A stretch of 64,000 nt of DNA from Arcticibacterium luteifluviistationis. GTDB taxonomy: Bacteria > Bacteroidota > Bacteroidia > Cytophagales > Spirosomataceae. Positions 37,001 through 46,048 of the stretch are shown one piece after another. The notes beneath the pieces were generated by a model, which was given only the letters and a program-made list of their open reading frames with translations, was not told the DNA's origin and ran no database searches. The stretch is taken from the NCBI RefSeq assembly GCF_003258705.1, contig NZ_CP029480.1, positions 2,728,001 to 2,792,000 on the forward strand. The letters run 5' to 3'. A program made the position numbers and the translations under genes. The first letter of the stretch is position 1; each line of letters starts with the position of its first letter.

Positions 37001-40000
37001 AGGTTCCGACCAATCCATTTCTTTCGAACTCAAAAACAACTTGGCTATTTATGGAGGTTTTGAAGGTACTGAAACTGCCCTTTCTCAAAGAAATATCACG
37101 AACTATCCTACCATATTAAGTGGTGATTTGGGTACTATAAACGATAATTCAGACAATAGTTACCATGTAGTTAAAGGTGAAAACATACTCCAAACCGCTA
37201 TTTTAGACGGCTTCATTGTTAAGAATGGAAATGCACAAACCGCCGCAACTATTACCAGTGGTGGCGGAATATTAGGACTAAACTCTAAGGCTATTATTCA
37301 AAATTGTACCGTCGAATCTAATTCGGCTGTAAGCGGAGCGGGAATATTTTTAAGCAGTGCCAGTAGCTCTAAGATTATCAATTGCATTTTTAAAAATAAT
37401 GCGGCTTTAACGGATGGTGGTGGAGTAGCTGGCTCCAATAATTCTTGCTCATTTACCAATTGTCTTTTTGTCAATAACACAGCTGCTACCAATGGCGGGG
37501 CTATTCATAGTTCAAACAGCAATATGGCCTTTGTGAACAGCACTTTTACTAAAAATAATGCAACTGTAGGAGACGCTGTTTATGTAGATGGTACTTCGCC
37601 CACCATTACAAATTCTATTTTTTGGAACAATCTCAATACTTCAGCCTCTGATATTTATCCTACAAGTGGGCTTAATGTTTCCTATTCTATTATTGAAAAC
37701 GGATATACGGGCACTGGAAACCTTAATCAAAACCCTTTATTTATAAATGCGGACAATAATTTTGGTTTGCAGGCAATTTCAGTAGCAATTGATGCGGGGC
37801 TAAATACAGCTATCCCCGATGGTATAAATGAAGATTTAATTGGCTCTGATAGACTAATTGGATGCTTCCTAGATATGGGAGCTTATGAATATATCAACCT
37901 AGATTATAACCCATTGTTAGTTTCTACCACAAATGACAATGGCTGTGGCTCGCTAAGATTTGCTGTAGAAAATGCCTTCTCTGGCGACACTATTCGTTTC
38001 TCCCCTACCATCGATGGCGATACTATTAAGCTTACTACTGGGCACATTTTGATTGATAAAAATTTGGTCATAATTGGAAACGATATAAGCAGTACAATTA
38101 TTGACGGACAAATAAATAGTAATATTTTTAGAATTAAAACCGCTAAAAGTGTCATCATGGAAGGTATCAGGATTCAAAACGGAATAGCACACGGGGAGTC
38201 TGGTGGTGGAATTATTAATTACGGTAATCTGGTTTTTAGAAATTCTAAAATTATTAATTGTCAAGCGAATGTATCTGGCGGCGGTATATTAAATACGGGA
38301 AATCTGCAAGTCTTAAGAAGCACAATTTCAGGGAATAAAACTGACATCACGGGTGGTGGGGTTTTCCACTTTAGGGGAAGCCTAGTATTAAAACAATCTT
38401 CAATAACAGGGAATATTGCATATATAGGTGGTGGTTCTTCTTCAGGTTTAATTGGCGGGGGACTTCATTTACAAAATTCTAATGTTTCAATTGAAAGTTG
38501 CGTAATAAGTGGAAATAGAGCACAAGAGGGTGGCGGAATTTATGCTGCTAATGGTTTTAACTTAAAGAATAGCATTGTTGCGGGTAATTATTCTGATTTC
38601 GGTCCAGACATATCTACATTTAATGTATCTGGCTTAACAAGTGCTTACAGCCTGATAGGTAGTGATGAAGGAAATGGAGTACAAAATGGAGTAAATGGTA
38701 ATTTAGTAGGAACAACTAGTGCACCATTAAGTGCAGAGTTTGTATCAAATGTGCCATCTACAACCACTACGAGTTCTACTATTTTAGGTGATTTACGTCT
38801 ACAAGCCTGCTCACCTGCCATAAATGCAGCTTTAGCAGATACTATTGGCCTTAATCTTGGGAACAAAGATTTGGCAGGTAATCCACGGGTTTTTGAAAAC
38901 AGATTAGATATAGGAGCCTATGAGTATCAAAGCATACTTCCAAACCCTCTGTTAGTTTACAATACGAAGGATGATGGCTGCGGTTCACTACGGTATGTAG
39001 TAGCAAATGCCATTTCTGGCGACACTATCCGTTTTGATAATGTAATTGACATGGATTCCATAAAATTGACCTCTGGGCAGATTTTAATAAACAAAAATCT
39101 TGTCATTCTGGGTAACGGGATGGAAAACACCATTATTGATGGGCAAGCCAATGACAGGGTTTTTGAGATAAGTTCTACTAAAAATATTTTCATCAAGGGC
39201 TTAAGCATCCAAAATGGGAAGGCTAAAATAGTTGGGAACCAGTCCAAGGGTGGAGGTATTTATAATAGTGGACACTTGAGTTTAATAGAAGTGGCATTAA
39301 CAAATAATGCTGTTCCTGCCACAACACAAGGTAGCGGTGGTGCCATTTATAGCACAGCGGGTAGTCTTATATTAAAATCAGTAAACGTAAGAGGTAACAG
39401 CATCGGAAATCAGGCTTATATAGGATATGGTGGAGCCATACTGATAAAAAACTGCCAGACTGAAATCACTAATTCAATCGTTTCTGGCAACAAGTCTGGC
39501 AATGGTTCTGGTGGAGCAATATACATATATGAATCCGATGTCAAAATATACAATAGCACTATTAGTGGTAATGAGGCCAGTACTGGCGGAGGAATAGCCG
39601 TTTTTTATAATGCAAATGTAGATTTACGTAATAGTATAGTTGCCCAAAATAAAAGTTTCACCAGCGGGAGTGACATTTATATCATAAATAATAATCCGAG
39701 TGTATTTTCAGGGGAGTATAATCTAATCAATGAGATTGTTGGAAATCATACGCTAACAAACACACTTAATGTGAATCCGTTTTTTGTAGAAAATGTTTCT
39801 TTGGCACCGTCAAACTTAGGAGACTTTAGACTACAGTTTTGCTCAGAGGCTATAAATGCCGGTACGGCAGACACCACAGGTCTTAACTTAGGTTTGGTAG
39901 ATATTGCTGGAAACACCAGAATGTATAATAATAGAATAGACATCGGAGCTTTTGAGCTTCAGTCAGTACCTGTTTTTGAACCTTTATTGGTAATCAATAC

Positions 40001-43000
40001 TAATGACTATGGCTGCGGTTCGCTACGGTTAGCAGTAGAAAATGCTGCCGCAGGAGATACCATACGTTTTGATAATATAATTGATGGAGATACCATCAAA
40101 CTTACTACTGGTCAGATACTCTTAGATAAAAACCTTTTTATCATGGGTAATGATACTAACAAAACTATCATTGATGGCCAAGCCAATAGCCGAATTTTTG
40201 AAATTTCAAGTGGTAATATCCTTCACATATCTGACCTTAAAGTTCAGAATGGATTCGCAGCTTATGGGGGAGGAATTCTTAATCGTGGCACATTCTATTT
40301 GACCAATTCCACTATCCATGGAAACAAAGCAAGCAGTTTTGGCGGTGGAATTTACAATACTTTCATAGTATATGTGAATAATTCAAACATAAGCGAAAAC
40401 AACGCTGATGACAATGGAGGCGGGGCAATTCATAATAGTTCTGGCAGATTGACTATAACTAATTCCATTATCAGTAAAAACAATGGTTATCGAGGGGGTG
40501 GGATTCATAACTCTGGTTCTGCTAAATTAAATTTAGTTAATTCAAACCTCCGCGGAAACGCGGCCGAAGATGACGGGGGTGGAATTTATTCAGGCTCAGG
40601 CACAGTAAATTTGACCAGTTCAACTGTAAGTGGGAATAAGGCAAATTTGGCAGGGGGAGTTTATACTTATAGTGGAACATTGAACTCTACCAATTCTACC
40701 ATCAGCGGAAATAAGGCAAGATATGGAGGGGGCATTTATATCTATGGTGGCACTGCGAATCTGACTAATTCAATTATAGCAAAAAATATATCCGGGGGTA
40801 CAAAAGATATCATAAATGATGGTACGATTAATACCAATCTAAATAACTACGTAATGGACCCTAACGGTGCCCATAGTATAACATCCGGCAATGGTATTGA
40901 CCCTCTTTTTATAACAGACGCACCTTCTAGTGCTCCTTCTACAATTGGAGATTTTAGGTTACAAGCTTGCTCTCCATTAATTAATGCTGGTACTTCTGAT
41001 ACCACAGGCCTTAATTTAGGTTTGGTAGATATGGATGGCAATCCAAGAGTTTTTGATAATAGAATAGATATTGGAGCTTATGAATACCAAAGCCTCCTAC
41101 CTGCTTTTACTTTTGATTCTCAAAACAATCCTACCACATGTAGTGGTTCGGATGGAAGTATTTCTTTCCAAACTATAGGAATACCAGACGGAAACTATAC
41201 TTTAAAATACGAGCTTAATACTGTGAGTACCTCTAAAGGTATAACTGTTTCAAGTAATGATTTTGTTTTAGAAAACTTATCAAAAGGCACTTATGAAAAC
41301 TTTAAATTAGATTATTTGACCTGTAATTTAGTAGTAAGTACATCTGTAAATTTGACAGACCCTCCTACTCCCACCCTTTCGGCAGGAACATTAACTCAGC
41401 CTAGCACATGTTTAGGAACTGATGCAAGCATTGCTTTGGCCAGTACTAATCTATCAGGTTCTCAAACCATTCATTTCAAAAAAGGCGGAGTGAGTACTTC
41501 GCAAGTTGTGAACGTGGTGAGCAATGCATTTACCTTGACAGGGCTTTCAGCGGGTTCATATTCAGATTTCTCTGTGACGGTGGCAGGCTGTGAAGCTTCC
41601 TTTAATACCGCTCAGGTTTTAACAGACCCTCCTACTCCTACCCTTTCGGCAGGAACATTAACTCAGCCTAGCACATGTTTAGGAACTGATGCAAGCATTG
41701 CTTTTGGCAGTACTAATCTATCAGGTTCTCAAACCATTCATTTCAAAAAAGACGGAGTGAGTACTTCGCAAGTTGTGAACGTAGCGAGCAATACATTTAC
41801 CTTGACAGGGCTTTCGGCAGCTTCATATTCAGATTTCTCTGTAACAGTGGCAGGCTGTGAAGCTTCCTTTAATACCGCTCAGGTTTTAACAGACCCTCCT
41901 ACTCCTACCCTTTCGGCAGGAACATTAACTCAGCCTAGCACATGTTTAGGAACAGATGCAAGCATTGCTTTTGGCAGTACTAATCTATCAGGTTCTCAAA
42001 CCATTCATTTCAAAAAAGGCGGAGTGAGTACTTCGCAAGTTGTGAACGTAGCGGGCAATGCATTTACCCTAGCTGGGCTTTCGGCAGGTTCATATTCAGA
42101 TTTCTCTGTGACAGTGGCAGGCTGTGAAGCTTCCTTTAATACCGCTCAGGTTTTAACAGACCCTCCTACTCCTACCCTTTCGGCAGGAACATTAACTCAG
42201 CCTAGCACATGTTTAGGAACAGATGCAAGCATTGCTTTTGGCAGTACTAATCTATCAGGTTCTCAAACCATTCATTTCAAAAAAGACGGAGTGAGTACTT
42301 CGCAAGTTGTGAACGTAGCGAGCAATGTATTTACCTTGACAGGGCTTTCGGCAGCTTCATATTCAGATTTCTCTGTGACAGTGGCAGGCTGTGAAGCTTC
42401 CTTTAATACCGCTCAGGTTTTAACAGACCCTCCTACTCCTACCCTTTCGGCAGGAACATTAACTCAGCCTAGCACATGTTTAGGAACTGATGCAAGCATT
42501 GCTTTGGCCAGTACTAATCTATCAGGTTCTCAAACCATTCATTTCAAAAAAGGCGGAGTGAGTACTTCGCAAGTTGTGAACGTAGCGAGCAATGCATTTA
42601 CCTTGACAGGGCTTTCGGCAGCTTCATATTCAGATTTCTCTGTGACAGTGGCAGGCTGTGAAGCTTCCTTTAATACCGCTCAGGTTTTGACAGACCCAGC
42701 TATCCCGACTTTGGCAGTGGGAACATTGGTCAACCCCACAACGTGCCTAGGAACCGAAGGAAACATCAACTTCAACACCGCAAACCTATCAGGTTCACAA
42801 ACTATCAGTTTTAAGAAAGGCGGAACAAGTACTTCTCAAGTTGTTAATGTTTCTGGTAATACCTTTACTTTGAACGGGCTTTCAGCGGGTTCATATTCAG
42901 ATTTCTCTGTGACGGTGGCAGGCTGTGAAGCTTCTTTTAATACAGCTCAGGTTTTGACTGACCCAGCTATCCCGACTTTGGCAGTGGGAATATTGGTCAA

Positions 43001-44666
43001 CCCTACAACGTGCCTAGGAACCGAAGGAAACATCAACTTCAACACCGCAAACCTATCTGGTTCACAAACTATCAGTTTTAAGAAAGGCGGAACAAGTACT
43101 TCTCAAATTGTTAATGTTTCTGGTAATACCTTTACTTTGACCGGGCTGTCAGCGGGTTCATATTCAGATTTTTCGGTGACTGCCGCAGCTTGCACAGCAA
43201 ATCTAGCAACAGCTCAAGTTTTAACTGACCCAGCTAGCCCATCTTTGGCAGTGGGAACATTGGTCAACCCTACAACGTGCCTAGGAACCGAAGGAAACAT
43301 CACCTTCAACACCACAAACCTATCTGGTTCGCAAACTATCAGTTTTAAGAAAGACGGAACAAGTACTTCTCAAACCGTGATTGTATCTGGCAACGCTTTT
43401 ACTTTGAACGGGCTGTCAGCGGGTTCATATTCAGACTTTTCGGTGACGGTATCAGGTTGCACAGCAAATCTTGCAACAGCTCAAGTTTTAACTGACCCAG
43501 CTATTTTACCAGCTGCCTCTAATACGGGACCTTATCTTGAAGGGCAAAAAATAGATTTAAATGCCACTGGAGGAATAGCTTACACTTGGACAGGTCCTGA
43601 TGATTTTTTCAGCACTCTTCAAAACCCAAGCACGGCTGCCGCCACTTCAGGAGATGCCGGCCTATACTCAGTAACTGTCACTGCTGCTAATAATTGTTCA
43701 GCTACCGCTATCACGCAGGTATCAGTAAATTGTAGTTCTCAGTCTTTAAATTATTACCTAGTTTTTGCCGACGAAAACCCTCAAATAATTTCTCCATTGG
43801 TGCCTAACTTACAGGTTCAATCTTCTTCAAGACCTATGTCTATAATCGCAGTTTCAGCTTGTGAAACACCACTAATAGAGAGTGTAAAACTACAGCTATC
43901 AGGTACTTCTAATTTACAGTATCAAATTGACAACGAAATGCCTTTTAATCTTCATGATTTTTATAATGTCAATGTAGGAGATGTTTTAGAACCTAACTTT
44001 TATACGTTTATAGCTAGAGGCTATGACCAAGATAATGCCAATGGAAATGTAATTACTGGCCCAGATGTTATCCAATTTAATATCCTTAACAAAGAGAGAA
44101 GTGTCACACTTCCTACTTCTTCTGTTAATGAAATTTGCGTGGGCAGCACATTTAGTGTTTCTGCTATATCTGAAAATGATGCTATACATCCTTTTGGTAC
44201 GGGCAATTTGTATCAGGTTTATTTGTCAGATGCCAATGGCGACTTTATGACTAGAACCTTAATTGGTGCAGGAAGCGACCCTTCTGAAATATCATGTCAA
44301 ATACCGATGTATCAGGCAGGAGGTAGTAAATATAAATTGATGGTAGTTTCAACCAATCCTATTGTGGCTTCCGAGCCAAGTCTGATAAATTTAAATGTGA
44401 TCGGAAATGACCTAAGCCTAAAATCGCCTTCTCATGATTACGTCACGAAAAATTACTCGGATAAAGCAATTGGAGTGATAAGAGCAACTAATAACATCAA
44501 CAATTCTAATAAAGGAGACTTTCAAGCAGGTAAGCACATCCAACTTAACCCAGGCTTTGAAGTAGAATCAGGAGCCGTTTTCACTGCCCAAATTCAGAAT
44601 CCTTGCCAAATCGTGACCACAAGTTTTGAGGGAGGTAGTAGTGTGCCTAAGGAGAAAGTCAAGTAG
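34017..44666 (+). CDS. Giant secreted repeat protein (Calx-beta, beta-helix and tandem-repeat adhesin-like)
   Basis: 3549 residues with a signal peptide (MKKVILSLLLSISFYTANAQ). Order: three copies of a domain opening VAIIGAKHLN, VAITGTRHYT and LAIIGINHLS (about residues 21, 388 and 733); Calx-beta domains after the first two (about 260-380 and 612-727); a right-handed beta-helix with VDSAVVGGLADGTSWTNAY (945-1295); three related 345-residue beta-helix modules (starts about 1298, 1643, 1988), each with CGSLR and GDTIRF; a divergent repeat (2366-2446); eight 89-residue tandem repeats (2447-3158); an Ig/PKD-like part; and near the end a domain with FQAGKHIQLNPGFEVESGAVF that resembles the 3-coathanger stack domain of T9SS proteins. 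It is probably a surface or released adhesin, or a carbohydrate-binding protein. No enzyme motif is seen. Confidence 0.9.
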   Translation: MKKVILSLLLSISFYTANAQKVAIIGAKHLNSTEDGVSILALDDLAIGEVYYFTDNNYDNTSDKFVYESDGGGSPIKESVVKITVTTAIPKGSVIYFKESAPSSSNVFTASVTPSSGAVTAVHVATSGSYSLGKFGESIYVYTDNNEDPADGVTEIHGAFFAGTLTSTNLSGGPMPASENPSPDFANAIVVHNFPQQNYTVSPYDDGLNRVEYKTSVLDRTDVTKVDLENSSNYVIFGSDQDLSTTKFTNFNLVTSKPVVTLTRNLSQLNENSSSNFTYTFEVDVAPTSNLVVNFSVNGSSANGIANFGTDYTQTGATSMSSTSGTVTISSGTTSKSIVINPTGDSVLEPDETLQLSITPGSEYTAGSPSVASSIIINDDVLTVVPDVAITGTRHYTDNEDGVSEFSFTALKGLSAGASYVFSSNPFNKSTLLFSNVSTYPSELKWTVPTGGIERGDVIVVKKTAHNTFTVTRNGSATSAGTVIKLSPSKNFYISQYEGFFRAHTDTDNNPYNGITAVHSQIFTYSSPNFGGNMPASLDLSTLYAGSVLVDGFANTSPQRLEYKPTLRPATTVDQADFENPANWLYAEAMQDLSPVPFNNIIVSEGSANPKATVAISSASILEDSETSVYTFSLDATATSDITINFSVAGTATFPSDYTVSGANSYTSSVGSITIPNGASSAQLTINPVADDILEKTEDILISITSGIAYDGGSPGNASVNILNDDANNTTSKLAIIGINHLSPASMSLVAMDNIPANSTFYFLRNQFDKSSLTFESGGKYKLVTPNTCILKGTVLTITGGLNGPLTVNCNNTSDLPECGTATIIGSGNVFDFLDIGTRYHVYQDDDEDQTNGITQIHAVFNTGGTYPSNHTGGFLTPEENPKSVYSNAVVVDGFPAVAPNRTEFDASKRNINISSSAVEDISNYLHAQSNATLSFTNFNAQNIIYVDSAVVGGLADGTSWTNAYSDIQSVLETFESDCANYKVWVAKGTYYPTSGSDQSISFELKNNLAIYGGFEGTETALSQRNITNYPTILSGDLGTINDNSDNSYHVVKGENILQTAILDGFIVKNGNAQTAATITSGGGILGLNSKAIIQNCTVESNSAVSGAGIFLSSASSSKIINCIFKNNAALTDGGGVAGSNNSCSFTNCLFVNNTAATNGGAIHSSNSNMAFVNSTFTKNNATVGDAVYVDGTSPTITNSIFWNNLNTSASDIYPTSGLNVSYSIIENGYTGTGNLNQNPLFINADNNFGLQAISVAIDAGLNTAIPDGINEDLIGSDRLIGCFLDMGAYEYINLDYNPLLVSTTNDNGCGSLRFAVENAFSGDTIRFSPTIDGDTIKLTTGHILIDKNLVIIGNDISSTIIDGQINSNIFRIKTAKSVIMEGIRIQNGIAHGESGGGIINYGNLVFRNSKIINCQANVSGGGILNTGNLQVLRSTISGNKTDITGGGVFHFRGSLVLKQSSITGNIAYIGGGSSSGLIGGGLHLQNSNVSIESCVISGNRAQEGGGIYAANGFNLKNSIVAGNYSDFGPDISTFNVSGLTSAYSLIGSDEGNGVQNGVNGNLVGTTSAPLSAEFVSNVPSTTTTSSTILGDLRLQACSPAINAALADTIGLNLGNKDLAGNPRVFENRLDIGAYEYQSILPNPLLVYNTKDDGCGSLRYVVANAISGDTIRFDNVIDMDSIKLTSGQILINKNLVILGNGMENTIIDGQANDRVFEISSTKNIFIKGLSIQNGKAKIVGNQSKGGGIYNSGHLSLIEVALTNNAVPATTQGSGGAIYSTAGSLILKSVNVRGNSIGNQAYIGYGGAILIKNCQTEITNSIVSGNKSGNGSGGAIYIYESDVKIYNSTISGNEASTGGGIAVFYNANVDLRNSIVAQNKSFTSGSDIYIINNNPSVFSGEYNLINEIVGNHTLTNTLNVNPFFVENVSLAPSNLGDFRLQFCSEAINAGTADTTGLNLGLVDIAGNTRMYNNRIDIGAFELQSVPVFEPLLVINTNDYGCGSLRLAVENAAAGDTIRFDNIIDGDTIKLTTGQILLDKNLFIMGNDTNKTIIDGQANSRIFEISSGNILHISDLKVQNGFAAYGGGILNRGTFYLTNSTIHGNKASSFGGGIYNTFIVYVNNSNISENNADDNGGGAIHNSSGRLTITNSIISKNNGYRGGGIHNSGSAKLNLVNSNLRGNAAEDDGGGIYSGSGTVNLTSSTVSGNKANLAGGVYTYSGTLNSTNSTISGNKARYGGGIYIYGGTANLTNSIIAKNISGGTKDIINDGTINTNLNNYVMDPNGAHSITSGNGIDPLFITDAPSSAPSTIGDFRLQACSPLINAGTSDTTGLNLGLVDMDGNPRVFDNRIDIGAYEYQSLLPAFTFDSQNNPTTCSGSDGSISFQTIGIPDGNYTLKYELNTVSTSKGITVSSNDFVLENLSKGTYENFKLDYLTCNLVVSTSVNLTDPPTPTLSAGTLTQPSTCLGTDASIALASTNLSGSQTIHFKKGGVSTSQVVNVVSNAFTLTGLSAGSYSDFSVTVAGCEASFNTAQVLTDPPTPTLSAGTLTQPSTCLGTDASIAFGSTNLSGSQTIHFKKDGVSTSQVVNVASNTFTLTGLSAASYSDFSVTVAGCEASFNTAQVLTDPPTPTLSAGTLTQPSTCLGTDASIAFGSTNLSGSQTIHFKKGGVSTSQVVNVAGNAFTLAGLSAGSYSDFSVTVAGCEASFNTAQVLTDPPTPTLSAGTLTQPSTCLGTDASIAFGSTNLSGSQTIHFKKDGVSTSQVVNVASNVFTLTGLSAASYSDFSVTVAGCEASFNTAQVLTDPPTPTLSAGTLTQPSTCLGTDASIALASTNLSGSQTIHFKKGGVSTSQVVNVASNAFTLTGLSAASYSDFSVTVAGCEASFNTAQVLTDPAIPTLAVGTLVNPTTCLGTEGNINFNTANLSGSQTISFKKGGTSTSQVVNVSGNTFTLNGLSAGSYSDFSVTVAGCEASFNTAQVLTDPAIPTLAVGILVNPTTCLGTEGNINFNTANLSGSQTISFKKGGTSTSQIVNVSGNTFTLTGLSAGSYSDFSVTAAACTANLATAQVLTDPASPSLAVGTLVNPTTCLGTEGNITFNTTNLSGSQTISFKKDGTSTSQTVIVSGNAFTLNGLSAGSYSDFSVTVSGCTANLATAQVLTDPAILPAASNTGPYLEGQKIDLNATGGIAYTWTGPDDFFSTLQNPSTAAATSGDAGLYSVTVTAANNCSATAITQVSVNCSSQSLNYYLVFADENPQIISPLVPNLQVQSSSRPMSIIAVSACETPLIESVKLQLSGTSNLQYQIDNEMPFNLHDFYNVNVGDVLEPNFYTFIARGYDQDNANGNVITGPDVIQFNILNKERSVTLPTSSVNEICVGSTFSVSAISENDAIHPFGTGNLYQVYLSDANGDFMTRTLIGAGSDPSEISCQIPMYQAGGSKYKLMVVSTNPIVASEPSLINLNVIGNDLSLKSPSHDYVTKNYSDKAIGVIRATNNINNSNKGDFQAGKHIQLNPGFEVESGAVFTAQIQNPCQIVTTSFEGGSSVPKEKVK
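37911..41095 (+). repeat. Three consecutive 1.03-kb beta-helix modules inside the giant gene
   Basis: The phrase PLLV...CGSLR...GDTIRF...NLVIxGN...TIIDGQ recurs with starts near 37911, 38945 and 39980, and each module ends with a DFRLQACSPAINAG-like and IDIGAYEYQS-like closing block. Modules are in frame and similar in length but clearly diverged in sequence. Confidence 0.85.
41355..43490 (+). repeat. Eight in-frame 267-bp tandem repeats in the giant gene
   Basis: The ACAGAC/ACTGAC start of each unit falls at 41355, 41622, 41889, 42156, 42423, 42690, 42957 and 43224, exactly 267 bases apart, with the array closing at 43491. Each unit encodes 89 residues. Units 1-5 (TPTLSAGTLTQPSTCLGTDAS type) are nearly identical at DNA level; units 6-8 (PTLAVGTLVNPTTCLGTEGN type) form a second group. 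Confidence 0.95.
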
Positions 44667-45059
44667 AAATTAACATTTTCCTGAACTCCACACAAACATA
44701 GTTTTATGATAGTCAAGCATCTTCTTATCTCAAAAATTAAAGAGATAAGTAGATGTTTTTGCTCTTTCACAAGCTATCAAAAAAACATCTCCCTATTTTC
44801 CACCAGCTTTCTAGAGGACATGATTAGAATACTGCAAAAGATAAAAGCATAATCGATCGCGTTTCCTTCAAAAATGTAATAGTAAACGGCAACAAAATAG
44901 ACTAATAGGACAAGCTAGGTTAGCCTTTATTTTTCGTCCAAACTGTTACGTCACGGGGGATATTTACTTAAATTTACTTCCTATCAATGCATATATGCCT
45001 AGTCTTATGACTTAGCGAAACATTGATTTGATTAAAACAACCCTATAACGTAAAGCCTT
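44667..45059. other. Spacer after the giant gene
   Basis: 393 bases with the terminator at 44718-44760; beyond it only short chance ORFs and no recognisable element. Confidence 0.6.
44718..44760 (+). terminator. Terminator after the giant gene
   Basis: A 14-bp stem CATCTTCTTATCTC/GAGATAAGTAGATG with one mismatch and a 10-base loop, followed by five T residues, 52 bases after the stop codon. Confidence 0.85.
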
Positions 45060-45695
45060 ATGAAGTCAATTTCCTACCGCCTTCTTTTCATTTCTTTGTT
45101 GGCCATTTCTTGTCAAAATCAAACGACAGAAAGCAGCGTCTCACTTTTTGACGGTGAAACCTTTAATGGTTGGGAAGGCGACACATTGAACACTTGGCGA
45201 ATAGAAGACGGGGTGATTATTGGTGGCAACCTAAATGAAATGGTGCCTCATAATGACTTTTTGTGTACCACTACCACCTACGACAACTTCCACCTAAAAC
45301 TTAAAATAAAGCTTACCGGTAGTGAGGGTTTTGTCAACTCAGGTATTCAGTTTAGAAGCGAGAGACTTAAAGAGCCAGCCCATGAAATGACTGGCTATCA
45401 AGCAGATTGGGGCGAAAACTACTGGGCAGGGCTCTACGACGAATCTAGAAGAAATGTAACACTCATAGCTCCCGACTCTACCGAAGTACTCACGTGGATA
45501 AAACCAAACGACTGGAACGACTATGAAATAAAAGCAGAAGGCAAAAGAATCAGACTATACATCAACGGCCACCAATCAGTAGATTACACCGAAAAAGACG
45601 ATAGCATTCCACAGTCAGGTTTAATAGGTCTACAAATTCACGGTGGAGCCAAAGCCGAGGCCGCTTTTAAAGATGTTTTCATTACAAGACTTTAA
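45060..45695 (+). CDS. DUF1080 (3-keto-disaccharide hydrolase-like) lipoprotein
   Basis: 211 residues with a lipoprotein signal ending LLAISC (Cys18). The mature part is a concanavalin-like fold of the DUF1080 family: LFDGETFNGWEGDTLNTWRIEDGVIIGG near 30-58, YDNFHLKLKIKLTGSEGFVNSGIQFRS near 75-100, and WNDYEIKAEGKRIRLYINGH near 155. Members act on oxidised (3-keto) disaccharides or bind sugars in some systems. It may work with the exported oxidoreductases downstream. Confidence 0.88.
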   Translation: MKSISYRLLFISLLAISCQNQTTESSVSLFDGETFNGWEGDTLNTWRIEDGVIIGGNLNEMVPHNDFLCTTTTYDNFHLKLKIKLTGSEGFVNSGIQFRSERLKEPAHEMTGYQADWGENYWAGLYDESRRNVTLIAPDSTEVLTWIKPNDWNDYEIKAEGKRIRLYINGHQSVDYTEKDDSIPQSGLIGLQIHGGAKAEAAFKDVFITRL

Positions 45696-46048
45696 GGGAA
45701 ATGATTTATTGACATGTGGTTAAAAGTTAAAGGTTTAAAGGTTGAATGCCTTAGTTTTTCGGAATCTAAAAGTAAAAAAAAAGAGCATTCCATATTTCGC
45801 CACACACTGTTTGAATACGGTCAAAATGCTAGGGCACTATTAAATAACATGGTTAAAACTAAAGCATTTTGAATGTATGAGTTTGTGTGGTAGTGTTTTT
45901 CTTGGAGGAACGCCTCTCCGATTCGTTCTTTTTCAAACGGTGCGACGGCTCGCAAAGAATGAAGGCCCGCCTGGCAGGGCAACGAAGAATATGGTTTTGG
46001 AGAAGACTCTCTAATGAAATCTATTGAAATTAAGAATAATCGATAATA
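45696..46048. other. Spacer with a GC-richer, REP-like stretch
   Basis: No gene is seen in 353 bases. Positions about 45900-45995 are richer in GC than the neighbourhood and hold GGAGGAACGCCTCTCC and an imperfect inverted pair ATTCGTTCTT (45922-45933 region) and AACGAAGAAT (45979-45989 region). It may be a dispersed intergenic repeat, but no second copy is visible here. Confidence 0.4.

Noticed and set aside
41355-43490. CRISPR-like regular repetition
   Set aside because: The 267-bp units are contiguous and coding in one frame, with no spacers; they are protein repeats.
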